Below, piece by piece: positions 11,101-22,084 of a DNA stretch of 64,000 nucleotides. This stretch comes from Nemertoderma westbladi (taxonomy: Eukaryota; Xenacoelomorpha; Nemertodermatida; Nemertodermatidae). A program made the translations under genes and the position numbers. The notes under the pieces are model-generated. The model worked only from the letters and a program-made list of their open reading frames with translations, had not been told where the DNA came from and ran no database searches. Location of the stretch: NCBI GenBank assembly GCA_032718475.1, contig JAUCBJ010007298.1:1-64000 (forward strand). Reading direction: 5' to 3'. The stretch's first letter is position 1. The number at the start of each line of letters is the position of its first letter.

Positions 11101-12375
11101 AAGTCAGTGCAGTATATGTAGCAGGACCGGTATACTGCTATTTCCTATTTGTACATTGAAATCAACTGTTAGTTACTGTATGTACTAACTTGACTGGTGC
11201 TTTTCTAATTCAATTCAATATTCTGTAGAATTGTATTGATATTCACTCTCACTCGACAATGATATAAGAAAACAACAACTGGTGAGTGGTGGTGACAGCT
11301 GTGTTAGCTAAAGTCAGGTTCCCCTCCTAAAGGGTTCACATTATAAATTAGATCGACTAATTGAAATAAGGCAGTATCTCTAGTAGCCTACTGGCTGACT
11401 GGAAACTGAACTGCTGGATGGTTAGACAAGACACCAGATACTAAATTAATAAAAATACATATGAAGTTGAACAAAAGAGTAGGCTTGACCGAGCATAAAC
11501 TCCGCCTGTTGAGTGAATAGTTGTGCGTCCAATCATTGGAACCTAACCAATATATCAATACATCAATAGCTCAGATCTTCTTATACATGCGTGAGCGTGA
11601 TAACGTTACGTTGCAGTATGCAGCTGTAGCAGCGGTGCAGCTACTTCACAATTTAAAGCGCTCTATCTTTCTTTACTCTAATATCTGAATATGTTGGCAG
11701 TAGATATCAATCCAGCATCCAGGGTCAGAACAACATTTATTAGTTTTATATTTATACTCTAACTGTACGTATAACTACTGTAGTAGGCCCTATACAAACA
11801 GCACAGCGCTTACCGGATTATTAACAAACTGTAAAGTTTAAAAGTTTAATGTTCCGTTGTTTTAATATTCGTTAATTAATAGTTTAATATTTCGTTAATA
11901 TTCTGCTCTACTGTTACTGTATAATAGTACCGGTTGTATGCAAATAATATAATAGTAAATAAATAATAAATTATGTTTTTCTCAATCTTAAACCTTTTTT
12001 ATCTTCAATACGTGTTTTCTAACCTGAACTTAATTTATTTTATTTTTATTTTACCTGCGGCATGCGGCGTGTAGATTTTAGTAGCTTGTCAATTTTATTT
12101 TATTACCGGTCTGCCGGTAAATAAATACATATAAAATGTAATAATATATTCTAAAGTATTTACCTGTATTTATCTTTCAATCAATCTTTGTATATTATTC
12201 AGAAATTTGAATATTAAAATATCCAACTTTATTCGATATTTATAAATATAATCTTGCAAACAATGGCGCCTGGTCGGACTTTTTGTTAACGTTGGGCGCA
12301 ACGTGTCTATATCTTAACAAAACAACAGGTTGTTATTGTTAACCCAATACGGACCTCTTAACGGTTTACTTTGTA
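8148..12375. other. AT-rich intergenic region with poly-G tracts and dispersed satellite monomers
   Basis: 4.2 kb with no supported gene. It holds long G runs at about 8827-8848 and 10977-10995. It also holds two single copies of the unit that forms the 53.25-54.05 kb array: about 9484-9530 on the plus strand (tattgttttggttagagaa) and about 10757-10815 on the minus strand. An open frame at 9934-10182 has no recognisable domain. The last kilobase before the Vav gene probably contains its promoter, but no element can be singled out. Confidence 0.6.
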
Positions 12376-14601
12376 ATGGAGCTGGAAGTTTGGCGACAAT
12401 GCAGTAATTGGTTGAAGGACTTCAAAGTATGGCCGGACGAGTGCTGGGATACCAGGGACGCATTCGGTCTAGCTCACGATCTCAGGGACGGCGTGTTGCT
12501 ATGCCAACTGGCTAACGTACTCATGCCTGGGTGCATTAGCACTCAGGACTACAATGTGTTCCCAAGGCGTTCGACGTTTCTATGCACTCGAAACATAAGA
12601 GCTTTCTTGGACGCGTGCCGTAATAAATTCAATATACCTCAAGAGGATCTGTTTGAGCCTCTAGATTTATACGATTTATACAACTTCAAGAAAGTTTTAC
12701 ACACTTTGAGCGAACTAAGTCGAAGTCCTCAAGCATTACGAGAATATATTAAACTAGCTTTTGCGCCCTCCTATAACAACAACTGTAAAGGATTTCAGGA
12801 ATATGTTGAAGAAAATATTTACGAAATGCTCCCAGATATGGCCGATAACAACGACTTGGAGAGCGAGGTGGAACCCGTTTACGGCGATTTCGCGCGTAAA
12901 ACCCAAGACGATTTGGACATAACGTACGTGCGAATGATCGCGTTGCCAGCTGCCTCGGCCCAGAAACTAGACGGACGTGATAAATGCATTAACGAACTGG
13001 TTGATACTGAATATGTTTACGTACAAGCCTTGAACACAATTCGCGTTCATTTTATACAAAAACTAAATAAAATTCTGGATGAGAAATCAATGCGATTAAT
13101 ATTTAGTAATTTGGAGGATTTGTGTAGAATCCATGAACGCTTGTTGTCCGATCTAAAGTTGTCTCTGAAAGATGTTAACAAACCTGTAGCTCAGAGTTTA
13201 ATAAAGTGGGAGAGACGCTTGTTAAACTACGGAGAATATTGCTCGAATCTTCCGACCGCATTCGATGAGGTCGACAAACAGATGAAAGACAGCGAAATAC
13301 GGTCTGTAATAGCCGAGTGCGAGTGGCTAGCTAACGACAACAGATTCAGACTCAGGGATCTGTTGACAGTCCCCATCCAAAGGATCTTGAAATACCACCT
13401 GATAATCAGCGATCTAAAGAAACAGACTCCGTTAAACCATCCGACGTACGCGGAGTTGCAGAAGGCCGTGGATACCCTGCGCGATATCGCGTGTTACGTC
13501 AACGAAGTGAAAAGGGATTCGGAGAGTTTGAAACTCATCAAAGAGATTGAGAGCAACTTCCGGGACTACAGCGGAACTCCCCTTACGTCATACGGGCGTC
13601 ATCACAGGGACGGGGAATTGCGAATACAAGAAGGTAATGGGAAGACTTCCGGTAATAAATTCTACGTGTTCCTCTTCGATAAAGCGATTGTTATAAGTAA
13701 ACTAAGTAACGGTGTCTACATCTTTAAGAAAGTCCTTCTACTTACCGAATATAACACGGCAACTTCACCGAAACGGTACCAAGGCAGTTGGAGCTACTGT
13801 TGTTTACATCTTACCTCCAAGAGCGAACAGTACTCTATTACATTCTACGCGAAAACAAACGAAATTCGAGATAAGTGGGGCGACTCGTTCGAACAATGTT
13901 TCAACAACGTAGCACCGAGATTCCGTTACTTTAACAACCATAACTTTCAGTTTCATAGCTTTACTGAGCCAACTAAATGTACTTATTGTTGTAAACTGCT
14001 TAACGGCTTGTTTTTACAAGGATACTTTTGCACAAAGTGTTCAGCCGCTATGCATTACCATTGTATCGAGTTGGGAGTTAACGTGTCCTGCACGCCGCCA
14101 ATATCTCCTGAAAAGTCAGCCCTTCTCGCATCGCCTTCCAGAAACCGTTGTCAATCCCTCCCGTTAAGTAGACCCCCGAAACTGCCCCCACGCAGACGGG
14201 ACACCACTGTAGCGACACCGTCGCAATACGAATTATGGTACGTGGGGGATCTCGAAAGATCCGATGCGGTTAAACTGTTCGAAGGTCGTCCAGATGGTAC
14301 CTTCCTCGTACGGAGAACCCTCAAGGACGGCGCCTACGAGTTCAAGTTGGACGTCATGTGCTCCACTCTGCAGCACATTATCATATACGTCGACAGCAGC
14401 TCCCACAACGCGCCCTGTTGCTTCCTCACCCCCAAGGTCGTGTTCCCCAACGTCAACCAGTTGGTTTCCTATTACACGCAGCATTCTCTAGAAGAGAGTT
14501 TTTACGCTATGCGCACGCAACTCTTGTATCCCATCAGAGCGCACAATGGCTCCAATAGAAGGCTTTCAAGATTACCCGCTGACGGTTTAGTTTGTCAATA
14601 A
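12376..14601 (+). CDS. VAV: Vav-family Rho guanine nucleotide exchange factor lacking SH3 domains, single exon
   Basis: 741 residues. Order: calponin-homology domain (~1-120); acidic linker with candidate regulatory tyrosines Y149 (NIYEML), Y169 (PVYGDF) and Y184; DH domain (~203-380) with the conserved helix LLTVPIQRILKYHL (330-343); PH domain (~400-510); C1 zinc finger (~523-572, HNFQFHSF then the C/H array); proline-rich SRPPKLPPRRR (599-609); SH2 domain (~620-722) with FLVR at 643-646. Vav proteins load GTP on Rac/Rho downstream of tyrosine kinases, and linker tyrosine phosphorylation relieves autoinhibition. Vertebrate Vav ends SH3-SH2-SH3; here neither SH3 exists and the protein stops 20 residues after SH2. 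The PKLPPR core fits an SH3 ligand, so an SH3 partner might bind in trans (inference). The gene is intronless, unlike its many-exon relatives. Confidence 0.93.
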   Translation: MELEVWRQCSNWLKDFKVWPDECWDTRDAFGLAHDLRDGVLLCQLANVLMPGCISTQDYNVFPRRSTFLCTRNIRAFLDACRNKFNIPQEDLFEPLDLYDLYNFKKVLHTLSELSRSPQALREYIKLAFAPSYNNNCKGFQEYVEENIYEMLPDMADNNDLESEVEPVYGDFARKTQDDLDITYVRMIALPAASAQKLDGRDKCINELVDTEYVYVQALNTIRVHFIQKLNKILDEKSMRLIFSNLEDLCRIHERLLSDLKLSLKDVNKPVAQSLIKWERRLLNYGEYCSNLPTAFDEVDKQMKDSEIRSVIAECEWLANDNRFRLRDLLTVPIQRILKYHLIISDLKKQTPLNHPTYAELQKAVDTLRDIACYVNEVKRDSESLKLIKEIESNFRDYSGTPLTSYGRHHRDGELRIQEGNGKTSGNKFYVFLFDKAIVISKLSNGVYIFKKVLLLTEYNTATSPKRYQGSWSYCCLHLTSKSEQYSITFYAKTNEIRDKWGDSFEQCFNNVAPRFRYFNNHNFQFHSFTEPTKCTYCCKLLNGLFLQGYFCTKCSAAMHYHCIELGVNVSCTPPISPEKSALLASPSRNRCQSLPLSRPPKLPPRRRDTTVATPSQYELWYVGDLERSDAVKLFEGRPDGTFLVRRTLKDGAYEFKLDVMCSTLQHIIIYVDSSSHNAPCCFLTPKVVFPNVNQLVSYYTQHSLEESFYAMRTQLLYPIRAHNGSNRRLSRLPADGLVCQ

Positions 14602-14602
14602 A
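14597..14602 (+). terminator. Poly(A) signal overlapping the Vav stop codon
   Basis: The stop TAA (14599-14601) lies inside an AATAAA hexamer (14597-14602). If this signal is used the 3' UTR would be only about 10-30 nt. Other signals downstream are possible. Confidence 0.45.
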
Positions 14603-16110
14603 ACAGTATCATAAATGCAATTAAGGTTCTTCTGTCTAACTTTACCTTATGGTTTACATGCAATGTTTTACTTCGTATTATATTTGTGGTATTTTTTCAT
14701 ATGTTGTTGTTCAGCCTTTTTATTTTCTAGTGATTCATTCTTCCCCAACTTCACAGTGTTAAGTGTGTTGTGAATGTGTCTTCCACCATTCGGATATGTA
14801 ACTGTAGGTTCGTTTATAAACCCTCACTTATTTATATACCGTCGTACTTATTTGTTATTTTAAGTGAAAAAAAAGCTTTAAAATAATTATTCTTTATTTC
14901 TAAAGTTTATTCTTAGAGAATTATCTGCAGCGATTTAATGGGATTTAGAAATATCCTGACGTATTTCTTCCCGCGTACAAATACTGTACCATTCATTATA
15001 TACAGCGTTGCGGGCCCATACTAATCTATTTCTACAATCTATTTCCGTTTTAATTAATATTCACAGTAATTAATTCAGACTTACTATCATATTATAGGTA
15101 AAAGATGTTCGTATTTTAGGTAATGTACGAATAATTAAAATAAAAAATTGTAAAATTTCAGAATAATGTTTGTTCCTCCTTATTTTTGTCCAACTTAAAG
15201 ATTTAGTCATAAACTTCGTGTTCAAAGTGTACAATATATTGTAAACCGGAGTTTTTTTAAATTCTTTTTCTATAATTTTAATAAAGGTATTTGAGTAGTA
15301 ATAGTATGCCACCCTCGGCGACAGTTGGACCCACTTCACACCTTGGGTGTTAAGTAGATCATTAATTAATTAACCAATTAATTAATTGGTCGATTAAACA
15401 ATTAATTAATTGTTTAATCAATCGACTCGTATCAAATAATGTTGCCAAAGGCAATTTAATTTGATACAAATCAATCAGATAGGGACGCGGGATGAATAAA
15501 TTGTACTATAACAAACGAAATATACAATACAATAGACACTGTGCAATACAATATACAGTACATTTGTATTATTTTTGCCATACAGTAGGTAAAGGTAGAA
15601 TTAAATATAAAGACACAATCGAGGCCCAAAACATAAATATACCCTTTCACAAAAAAGTGGCCCCAGTTTAGCCCTGAGTCATCCCTCAATAATCTGCGGC
15701 TGTTGGGATCTTATTAGATGTGGTATGACTAACCCATTCATCAATGCGTGAATGGGGCCTGCGTGAATGGGACCTGCGATAGAGCTTAAATTATTCAAAC
15801 CTCCTATGACAATTCGACTAAGAAAATTATAATAAACATCTGCTATGGCATTAGTTTGCATTCTTTCGCATTGTATTGCGAAGCAGTCCACGCATGCATT
15901 AGCTCAGCAACAAAGGCAATACCCAAAACACCACATGTCAAATTAATTCCCAACCATCTCTTTACTACAGTGGATACTGCAGTTTTTTTGTTTGAAGTAA
16001 TTTCAGAGATGCTCTAGCGTAACATTAATTAACATACCGAGCGGATTATTTTTGGTGAATGCACTAAATTGTTAGAATTATTGTCGTTAGTATTTACCGC
16101 AATGTTTACA
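14603..16110. other. AT-rich spacer with clustered palindromes
   Basis: No supported gene. Positions 15360-15428 are alternating TTAATTAA palindromes, followed by a hairpin with arms GTATCAAAT (15429-15437) and ATTTGATAC (15459-15467). The segment at about 15720-15840 (clustered around aataaacatctg) resembles one at about 21255-21500, so a diverged repeat family occupies both. Confidence 0.55.
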
Positions 16111-16459
16111 CATGGATACTTACCAAACTCAATGCTACTAACACACATGGATACTTACCAAACTCAATGCTACTAACACACATGGATACTTACCAAACTC
16201 AATGCTACTAACACACATGGATACTTACCAAACTCAATGCTACTAACACACATGGATACTTACCAAACTCAATGCTACTAACACACATGGATACTTATCA
16301 AACTCAATGCTACTAACACACATGGATACTTACCAAACTCAATGCTACTAACACACATGGATACTTACCAAACTCAATGCTACTAACACACATGGATACT
16401 TACCAAACTCAATGCTACTAACACACATGGATACTTACCAAACTCAATGCTACTAACAA
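16111..16459 (+). repeat. 35-bp minisatellite, 10 copies
   Basis: Ten near-identical 35-bp units beginning catggatacttaccaaactc; one copy (starting 16286) has T for C. The last unit's atgctactaac runs straight into the reverse transcriptase codons of the LINE fragment that follows, so the array seems to have grown from the 5' edge of that fragment. Confidence 0.92.
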
Positions 16460-17023
16460 CAATTGTACCAGTGGTGAAAGATAAATCGAAGGACATTACC
16501 GATAAGGATAATTACCGAAGTATATCTTTGGCCAATATTATTGGTAAGATTCTAGAACGCGTTTTATTAAAACGCTGTAAGGACTCGCTGTGTACCTCTG
16601 CAAACCAATTTGGCTTTAAGCCAAAGCTAGGTACGGAGCTATGTATTTATACATTGAAGGAAATCATAAACTATTATTTATCACGTAACTCTAGTATATA
16701 TATATGCATGTTAGACGCATCAAAGGCGTTTGACAAGATAAATCATTTTATTTTATTTCGCAAGTTAATAGAGATCGGTGTTCCGCTTTATATAGTTAGG
16801 CTTATAGCGTACTGGTATAGGCATATGCTGTTGATATTGTCGATAAATTTAATTACTTAGGACATATATTGCATAGCACCACCGACGATGATTTTGACAT
16901 CAAACGGCAAATGCAATTATTATATGCGAGAGCTAATACATTAATTAGGAAGTTTGGTTCGGCCAGCTTATCTGTCAGAGTAGCGCTGTTTCGTGCATTT
17001 TGCACCCAGATCTATGGTAATGC
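16447..17023 (+). pseudogene. CR1/L2-like LINE reverse transcriptase fragment, left part
   Basis: Non-LTR reverse transcriptase remnant. The left part reads KDNYRSISLANIIGKILERV, then QFGFKPKLGTE, then LDASKAFDKINH (catalytic region A), the pattern of the CR1/L2/Jockey group. Near 16825-16835 the frame jumps directly to VDKFNYLGHILH and a C-terminal helical segment ending LFRAFCTQIYGN; the catalytic FADD block between is deleted. The copy is therefore inactive. It is cut at 17014-17023 by the minus-strand LINE and resumes at 20804. Confidence 0.85.
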
Positions 17024-17070
17024 TACTACTACTACTACTAGGATCGGCATGCTGCATTGCAGCTGCATTT

Positions 17071-19554
17071 TTAAGAATGCTGTGCCGGCTTGTCAACAAA
17101 ATTGCACCGCCACAACTCCCTATCACCCATGACATTTGCTAGATCATCCGCATCTTTAAGGCCAGTGTCCTTTAAGATGCGTCTCAAGAAAGTCATGGGC
17201 TGTCCACCATGCTTATTCACTCCATGAGGCTGCCAAAGTACAAGATTATGCACTGGCTGGTCCTCACGGCGAAAGCAATGTCCTGCAAAGCGGAGGCGAT
17301 TTTGTTCTAGTGTCAAGCTTGGGGGAACCAATGAGACACCTCCAATGTTATATAGTGTCTGGTTGGAGATGTGTGCATTGTACTTGACACAATGAACCCG
17401 GCGTAGCATTCTTGTGAATGTGCCATCCAGAGATTTGGTGTCCTCAGCAGTTAGAGCCCAGCATGGACTCCCGTAGAGGAGTACTGGAACTACTGCTGCT
17501 CTAAATAATCGGACCTTAAGTTTCCGATTAATTCTCGGTGACTTCCAAATCCTGGAAAGCCTATTCAAGGCTGCCCATGCCTTTCCCTTACGTATTCGAA
17601 GGTCCTCACCTGACTTCCGGATCCATGATCCCAGGTAACAGAAGTCGTCCACATGCTCAAGCATACCATCCTTTGAGCTTATGCTCATCCGATCAGAGAC
17701 TTGCTGAGGACTTTCAAAGTTAACTGTCAGAATTTTGGTCTTTCTGGAGTTAATAAAAAGACCAACACTAGAAGCAGCATGTTCTAATGAGCTGAGGAGC
17801 CGTTGGGCTCCCTCTAATGATTCTGAGAGTACTCCTAAGTCATCAGCAAAGTCTAGATCAGTTAGGTACTTGGCAGGATTTCCTCGACTTCTGGAGCCAG
17901 TAGGTGGAGTTATCATCACCCCATCATCATTATAATGATCTAAGGACATGCGTAGAACATAGTCAACCACAATAATGAACAAGAATGGTGCAAGTGTGTC
18001 TCCTTGGAGGACGCCCCATAACACTTCAAATGGTTCTGTGTCACCGTCAACAGTAGACACAAATGTTGTCGAACCATCGTATACTGATCTGATTGCTGCA
18101 ATAATTTCATCAGGAATCCCATATAATGAAAGTATGCTGAACATACGTGAGCGAGAGACTGAATCAAAGGCCTTGAAGAAGTCAACAAAGATAACAGCCA
18201 GATGCCTGTCTTTCTTTTTTGATAACTCTTCAATTATCCTTCTAAGTGCCAATATGGGCTCCATGGTCCCACGACCTTTACGGAACCCATTCTGATTTCC
18301 ACGGAGCAGTCTCTCAATGGGATCCCTGATGCGATTTAATAGAATCCTATTGTATAGCTTTGCAGCAATCGAGATCAATGAGATTCCCCGAAAAGAACCA
18401 TAGAGTGTTAGGTTGCCCTTCTTGGGAACTGGCACCAACTTATTTGTTTTCATTTCTTGTGGGACTCTTGTTGTTCGGTACATGTCTACTATGATGGGAT
18501 AGATGAGCTTTAAACACTCAGGTATTTTAAAGACCTCAGGGGGAACACCATCTACTCCACTGGCACGATTGGTCTTAATGCTCTTTGCAGCAGCCTTCAC
18601 TTCTGCAAAGGAGATATCGCCAATGGGAATATCTGGGAGTACCGACTCAGACACTTTTACTTCTATAAAGTTATCAGGCAATACCCTGTCATTATTGAGG
18701 AGCTTTTCAAAGTGGGCTTTCCAACCATTGAGGCGATCGGCTGGTGATTCAGCCTTAACCTTGGTGGTTGGTTGGCTTTTCCGCCCAGTAAGCAGATTGA
18801 TCGATTTCCATGCCTGGGATGATTGCCTGCTGTCGTCAGCATCATTGATGGCATCAACCTGTTGGTTTATTAGCTCCTGTAGATTAGCAGAGTACTGCCT
18901 GTTCAGGGACCTATAATATGCAGCCTTAACTGCATTCTTGGCCGCTGTAGTCTGTTTGAGTCGGGACTCTTTCTGCGCCTTATGAAGGTCATTTCGGCAC
19001 TTCTGAATTTTGTTGTCAGTCCAGGGGGCCCTTTTCCTGTTTCGAGGGTATACAGGAACTGTTTCTGCAGCTGCTAACTTAACTGCTTCTGTAAAGGCAG
19101 TATAGCCCTCACAGTGATCTGCCACCTCAGAGGCAAGAGCCTCATACCTGTTGCTCAGCTGTAGTGTGAAGCTGGATCTCACACTTGGCTGTTGCAACAG
19201 AGAGGACCAGTCATGCCGCGGCAAGGCAGATTTCGTTGTTCTGCTAGCACGCAGACTAAGTCTTACCTTGGCCACAATAAGGCGGTGATCACTGGAGACG
19301 GGTCGAAGTGTAAATGCATTACAGTCTTGTATAGAGCTCCTGTATTTCCTACGAAACAGAATATGGTCTATCTGGGACTTGTGACCACTGGGTCCACTAT
19401 GAGTCCATAGCTTTCCAGTTCGCTTCTTGAACTGGGTTCCAGCCGAAAACAATCCATTTCCAGAGATAAAATCCTGAAGATGGACAGAATTTATTTCGGT
19501 TAACACTATTGCTATAGACCCAGGGCAATGTAGGTGATTGATGCAGACTTGCAT
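17071..19554 (-). pseudogene. LINE-R copy 1: endonuclease end, reverse transcriptase and C-terminal domain
   Basis: 827-codon frame. It starts within the endonuclease (SSDHRLIVAKV holds the last catalytic His region), then a linker, then reverse transcriptase: RASGVDGVPPEVFK, region A FVDFFKAFDS (~residue 460), GVLQGDTLAPFLF, and the catalytic FADD (~568). A connecting domain with CYLGSWIRKSGEDLR and a C-terminal region with paired Cys/His follow. The upstream endonuclease frame (19397-20164) is joined out of phase because this copy has four extra bases near 19495 compared with the other copy. Apart from that shift the catalytic core is intact. Confidence 0.88.
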
Positions 19555-20164
19555 TAAAGTCTCCCAGGAATGTTAAGAATGCATGCTGATCCACTCCATC
19601 AGTAGCTGCTTGTAGATTGTGGTAGAAATTTTCCACCTCCTCTACAGGGGCAACACTAGTTGGAGAGTAGCACACAATCAGAACCACCTTAGGAAACTTC
19701 TTAGCCAGTCTTCCAGAACATGAGAAGTGGCAACGGATGATGCGGTTAGAGATTTGGTCTATTTTGTCCAATGCTGCATGTGCAGTTGGATTCATCAATA
19801 GACCAATTCCACCATTGCCACTATCATCTGCTGACGCGAGGGCGAGTCGCCAACCGCCCCCCATGTCCTTAATCAGAACCTCATCAGTCTGTCCAGTCTG
19901 CATTCGGTGCTCTTGAACACCCACTGCGCTAAGAGAAAGCTTATCTGCCAAGGCAGTCAGCTCACCTTGTCGCATTGGGGACCCGAGTGTTAGGGTGTTT
20001 ACTGAGGCTAGTCTTGTGACTTGCCTCAGATTCACCAATGGCTTTGTTGGTCGGGGTGGAACATGAGAGTAGCCTCCAACTCCAGAATCCCTCTCCCCAT
20101 CACAATCTGGCCTCCCTGGTGACCCAGGGTTTGGGCCAGAAAGGTCATCAGGAAAGGGACTCAA
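19397..20164 (-). pseudogene. LINE-R copy 1: N-terminal region and APE endonuclease
   Basis: Contains the endonuclease order TRLASVNTLTLGS, VGVQEHR (catalytic Glu), GGGIGLL-like sheet and FLGDFNA (catalytic Asp/Asn). The frame opened further upstream in the family (to about 20300), but this copy has a TGA near 20250 where the 54970-58741 copy has GGA. The end runs out of phase into the reverse transcriptase frame because of the 4-base difference noted there. Confidence 0.82.
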
Positions 20165-20803
20165 AGAATTGTTGGCTGCTCTCTCTCCAGTAGGGGGTGA
20201 GACAGGCAGCCGGTCAGGAGTTAACTGACGCCTGTGAGGCCGATTGTGTCAGGTAATTCCACTGGCCTCTAGTGGCCGGACCTCCGCATTGCTAATGTAA
20301 TCCATAGTGGGGGTTGGGGGGTGCTTTTTTGCCGAGTCAGCTCTCGGGGCAAATACCACACCCTGGTTTGCCATTCCACAGGGTGGGTGTCGCAATGGAG
20401 TCAGATATGAGGCCCATCACCCATATCTACTCTGGCGCACATGACCCACCATTGGCTGTTGCAGCTCATCTGCTGGGTCATGCCCTGTACCCTTGCTGCC
20501 AGGTGCAGGTCGCAGTGAAGTGCTCTCAGAGTGGACATGAGAACACTCTACTCCTGACCAGCCATTGGTAGATCACCATCTGCCTGGTCAGGCCATATAC
20601 CCCTGCAGCCAAGTATATGGGTCCTTAATCCAGGACCAAGGGCGTCCTTATCCCAGAACGAAGGGGGTCCTAGTTACAGGACCAGATTTGCCCTAGTAAG
20701 AGGGTCTATGCAGCTACAGGTGGCGCCTCCTTTATGCTGCATGGAGGTGGCAAGTTTTCTTGATCAATGACCTAGAATACTTGACCTGACCTCATGGTAA
20801 TGC

Positions 20804-21075
20804 ACTATGGGCGGGTCAGCACTACTCTCTCTGATAGTATATATAACAAAATTAGAGTGGCATATAATAAGTCTATTCGTTTATTTTTCAATATTTCGAA
20901 ATTTGCTGATGGAGAACCCACCAGTATAAGCTTAACATGTGCTTAACAATTAAATTTACCGATGTTTATTCACATCCGACATCGCTCCATAATAGCTAGC
21001 TTGATATCTAGGGTGTGCAAGGCGGATAATTTAATTGTATGTGCGGTATATAGTACATGCCGATTGGCTGGTTAA
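20804..21075 (+). pseudogene. CR1/L2-like LINE fragment, right part
   Basis: Immediately after the target duplication the frame left at 17023 continues in phase (ALWAGQHYSL). It then shifts in a CT run near 20826-20832 and continues as KIRVAYNKSIRLFF, then as FIHIRHRSIIASLISRV in another frame, to a stop at 21073. These are C-terminal segments of CR1-type polymerases (VAYN...R, then short helical blocks). This proves that the minus-strand LINE landed inside an older LINE. Confidence 0.75.
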
Positions 21076-21700
21076 CTAACTAGTATATTATACATCATGT
21101 TCAATTAAATTAAATTTATGTTAAATCTGTGCTATTACGTGAGAATAACTGTATTTGTAGGTAAACTGTAACTGTAAAATTATGTGTAGTGTATGTAATT
21201 TTTGTGTTTTTACTATGGACCCGTGTGGCCTGGATTAAATTAAATAATAATATTAGACGTAGGATGACTAATCCCATTGAATCCAATGTTGGGTTATACT
21301 GTATGTCAATATGGGGCTTGCACGATTTGAAAATTATTTAAACCTCCAGCTTTGCTATTATGTAAGATTGGAAACCAAAGGTTTACGTATTACGCGCCAG
21401 CATTAACCCCGAATTGCACATAGGCCAACTGCAACCATTAATTACACACCATACGACCATTGTCAAATTCGCCTGAGAAAATTACAATAAACATCTGGTT
21501 TTCAATTGATTATTCTTCTTTCACAACTCCATTCTAGCCTCCCTCTATAATAGCCCCCATTCACCGCATTCCCATTCATTCTCTAACTTTTATTTTTAAA
21601 AGTTTTATTTATTTTCAATTTTCATAAAAGTTTTATTTATTTAAAATTTTGTAAAATCATTTAGCGAAAATTCAATACTATCAATTGACATTGCTATATA
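21076..21700. other. AT-rich spacer
   Basis: No gene. The last ~30 bases before 21701 (aattcaata..tatcaattgacattgctatataatgcatagag) match the sequence just outside the C2H2 gene copy at 60067, so the repeated unit starts upstream of the coding part. Confidence 0.55.
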
Positions 21701-22080
21701 ATGCATAGAGGTGAAAGATGTTCGGTTTGTAATAAAGAAATGATACAAAACAATCTATCTCGTCATATGGAAACACATAGAAAGGATAAACTAATGGATC
21801 CGTTACCAAAAAAATTTAAAAAATCCGAAGATATTTTTAGTGAAGATGAAAATAAAAAGAGAGATGAGCGTTATATATTAAAGATAAAACAGACAATGGA
21901 AAATAAATTTCATAAAGTTATGAATATTGTGATAGGGATACAAAAACAGTTACCCCTAGAAAATGAAGAAAATTTGAGTGAGAAAGATGAAGAAGAAAAG
22001 GACGATGAGATGAAGATGAGATGAAGAACAGGAAGAGGATGAAGACAGTGAAGGTGGGGAAGAGGATGAAGATGTTTTAG
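21701..22080 (+). CDS. C2H2-finger / acidic protein, copy 1 (truncated)
   Basis: Starts MHRGERCSVCNKEMIQNNLS and has one C2H2 finger (C-x2-C-x12-H-x3-H: CSVC...HMETH), a lysine-rich segment (PLPKKFKKSED), a helical region (KIKQTMENKFHKVMNIVIGIQ) and then a Glu/Asp tract. The frame closes at 22024; acidic repeat sequence continues to about 22080, where BEL/Pao pol sequence begins. A longer, frameshifted paralogue lies at 58911-60067 (minus). I do not recognise the family. Its presence in two copies next to retroelements suggests it is carried by, or is, a mobile element. Confidence 0.6.
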
Positions 22081-22084
22081 ACAG

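Larger units (their letters stand above)
17014..20803 (-). mobile_element. Full-length minus-strand non-LTR retrotransposon (LINE family R, copy 1) with target duplication
   Basis: Element body 17024-20793 (3.77 kb) flanked by the 10-bp direct repeat ATGGTAATGC (17014-17023 and 20794-20803). On the minus strand the 3' end carries a short TAG-trinucleotide tail (seen here as ctactactacta at 17024-17040) instead of poly(A). It encodes an APE-type endonuclease, reverse transcriptase and a C-terminal domain. It is nearly identical to the plus-strand copy at about 54970-58741, and its tail also occurs at 5541-5636 and 58816-58884. The clade is uncertain: the C-terminal LDGTFTRMLR and AGHCFRREDQPVHNLVLWQP blocks are shared with elements common in invertebrates (RTE-like or L2-like). 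Confidence 0.92.

Noticed and set aside
16111-16459. CRISPR-like regular repeats
   Set aside because: Units are contiguous with no spacers and the context is an animal genome; it is a minisatellite. The same applies to 53253-54050.
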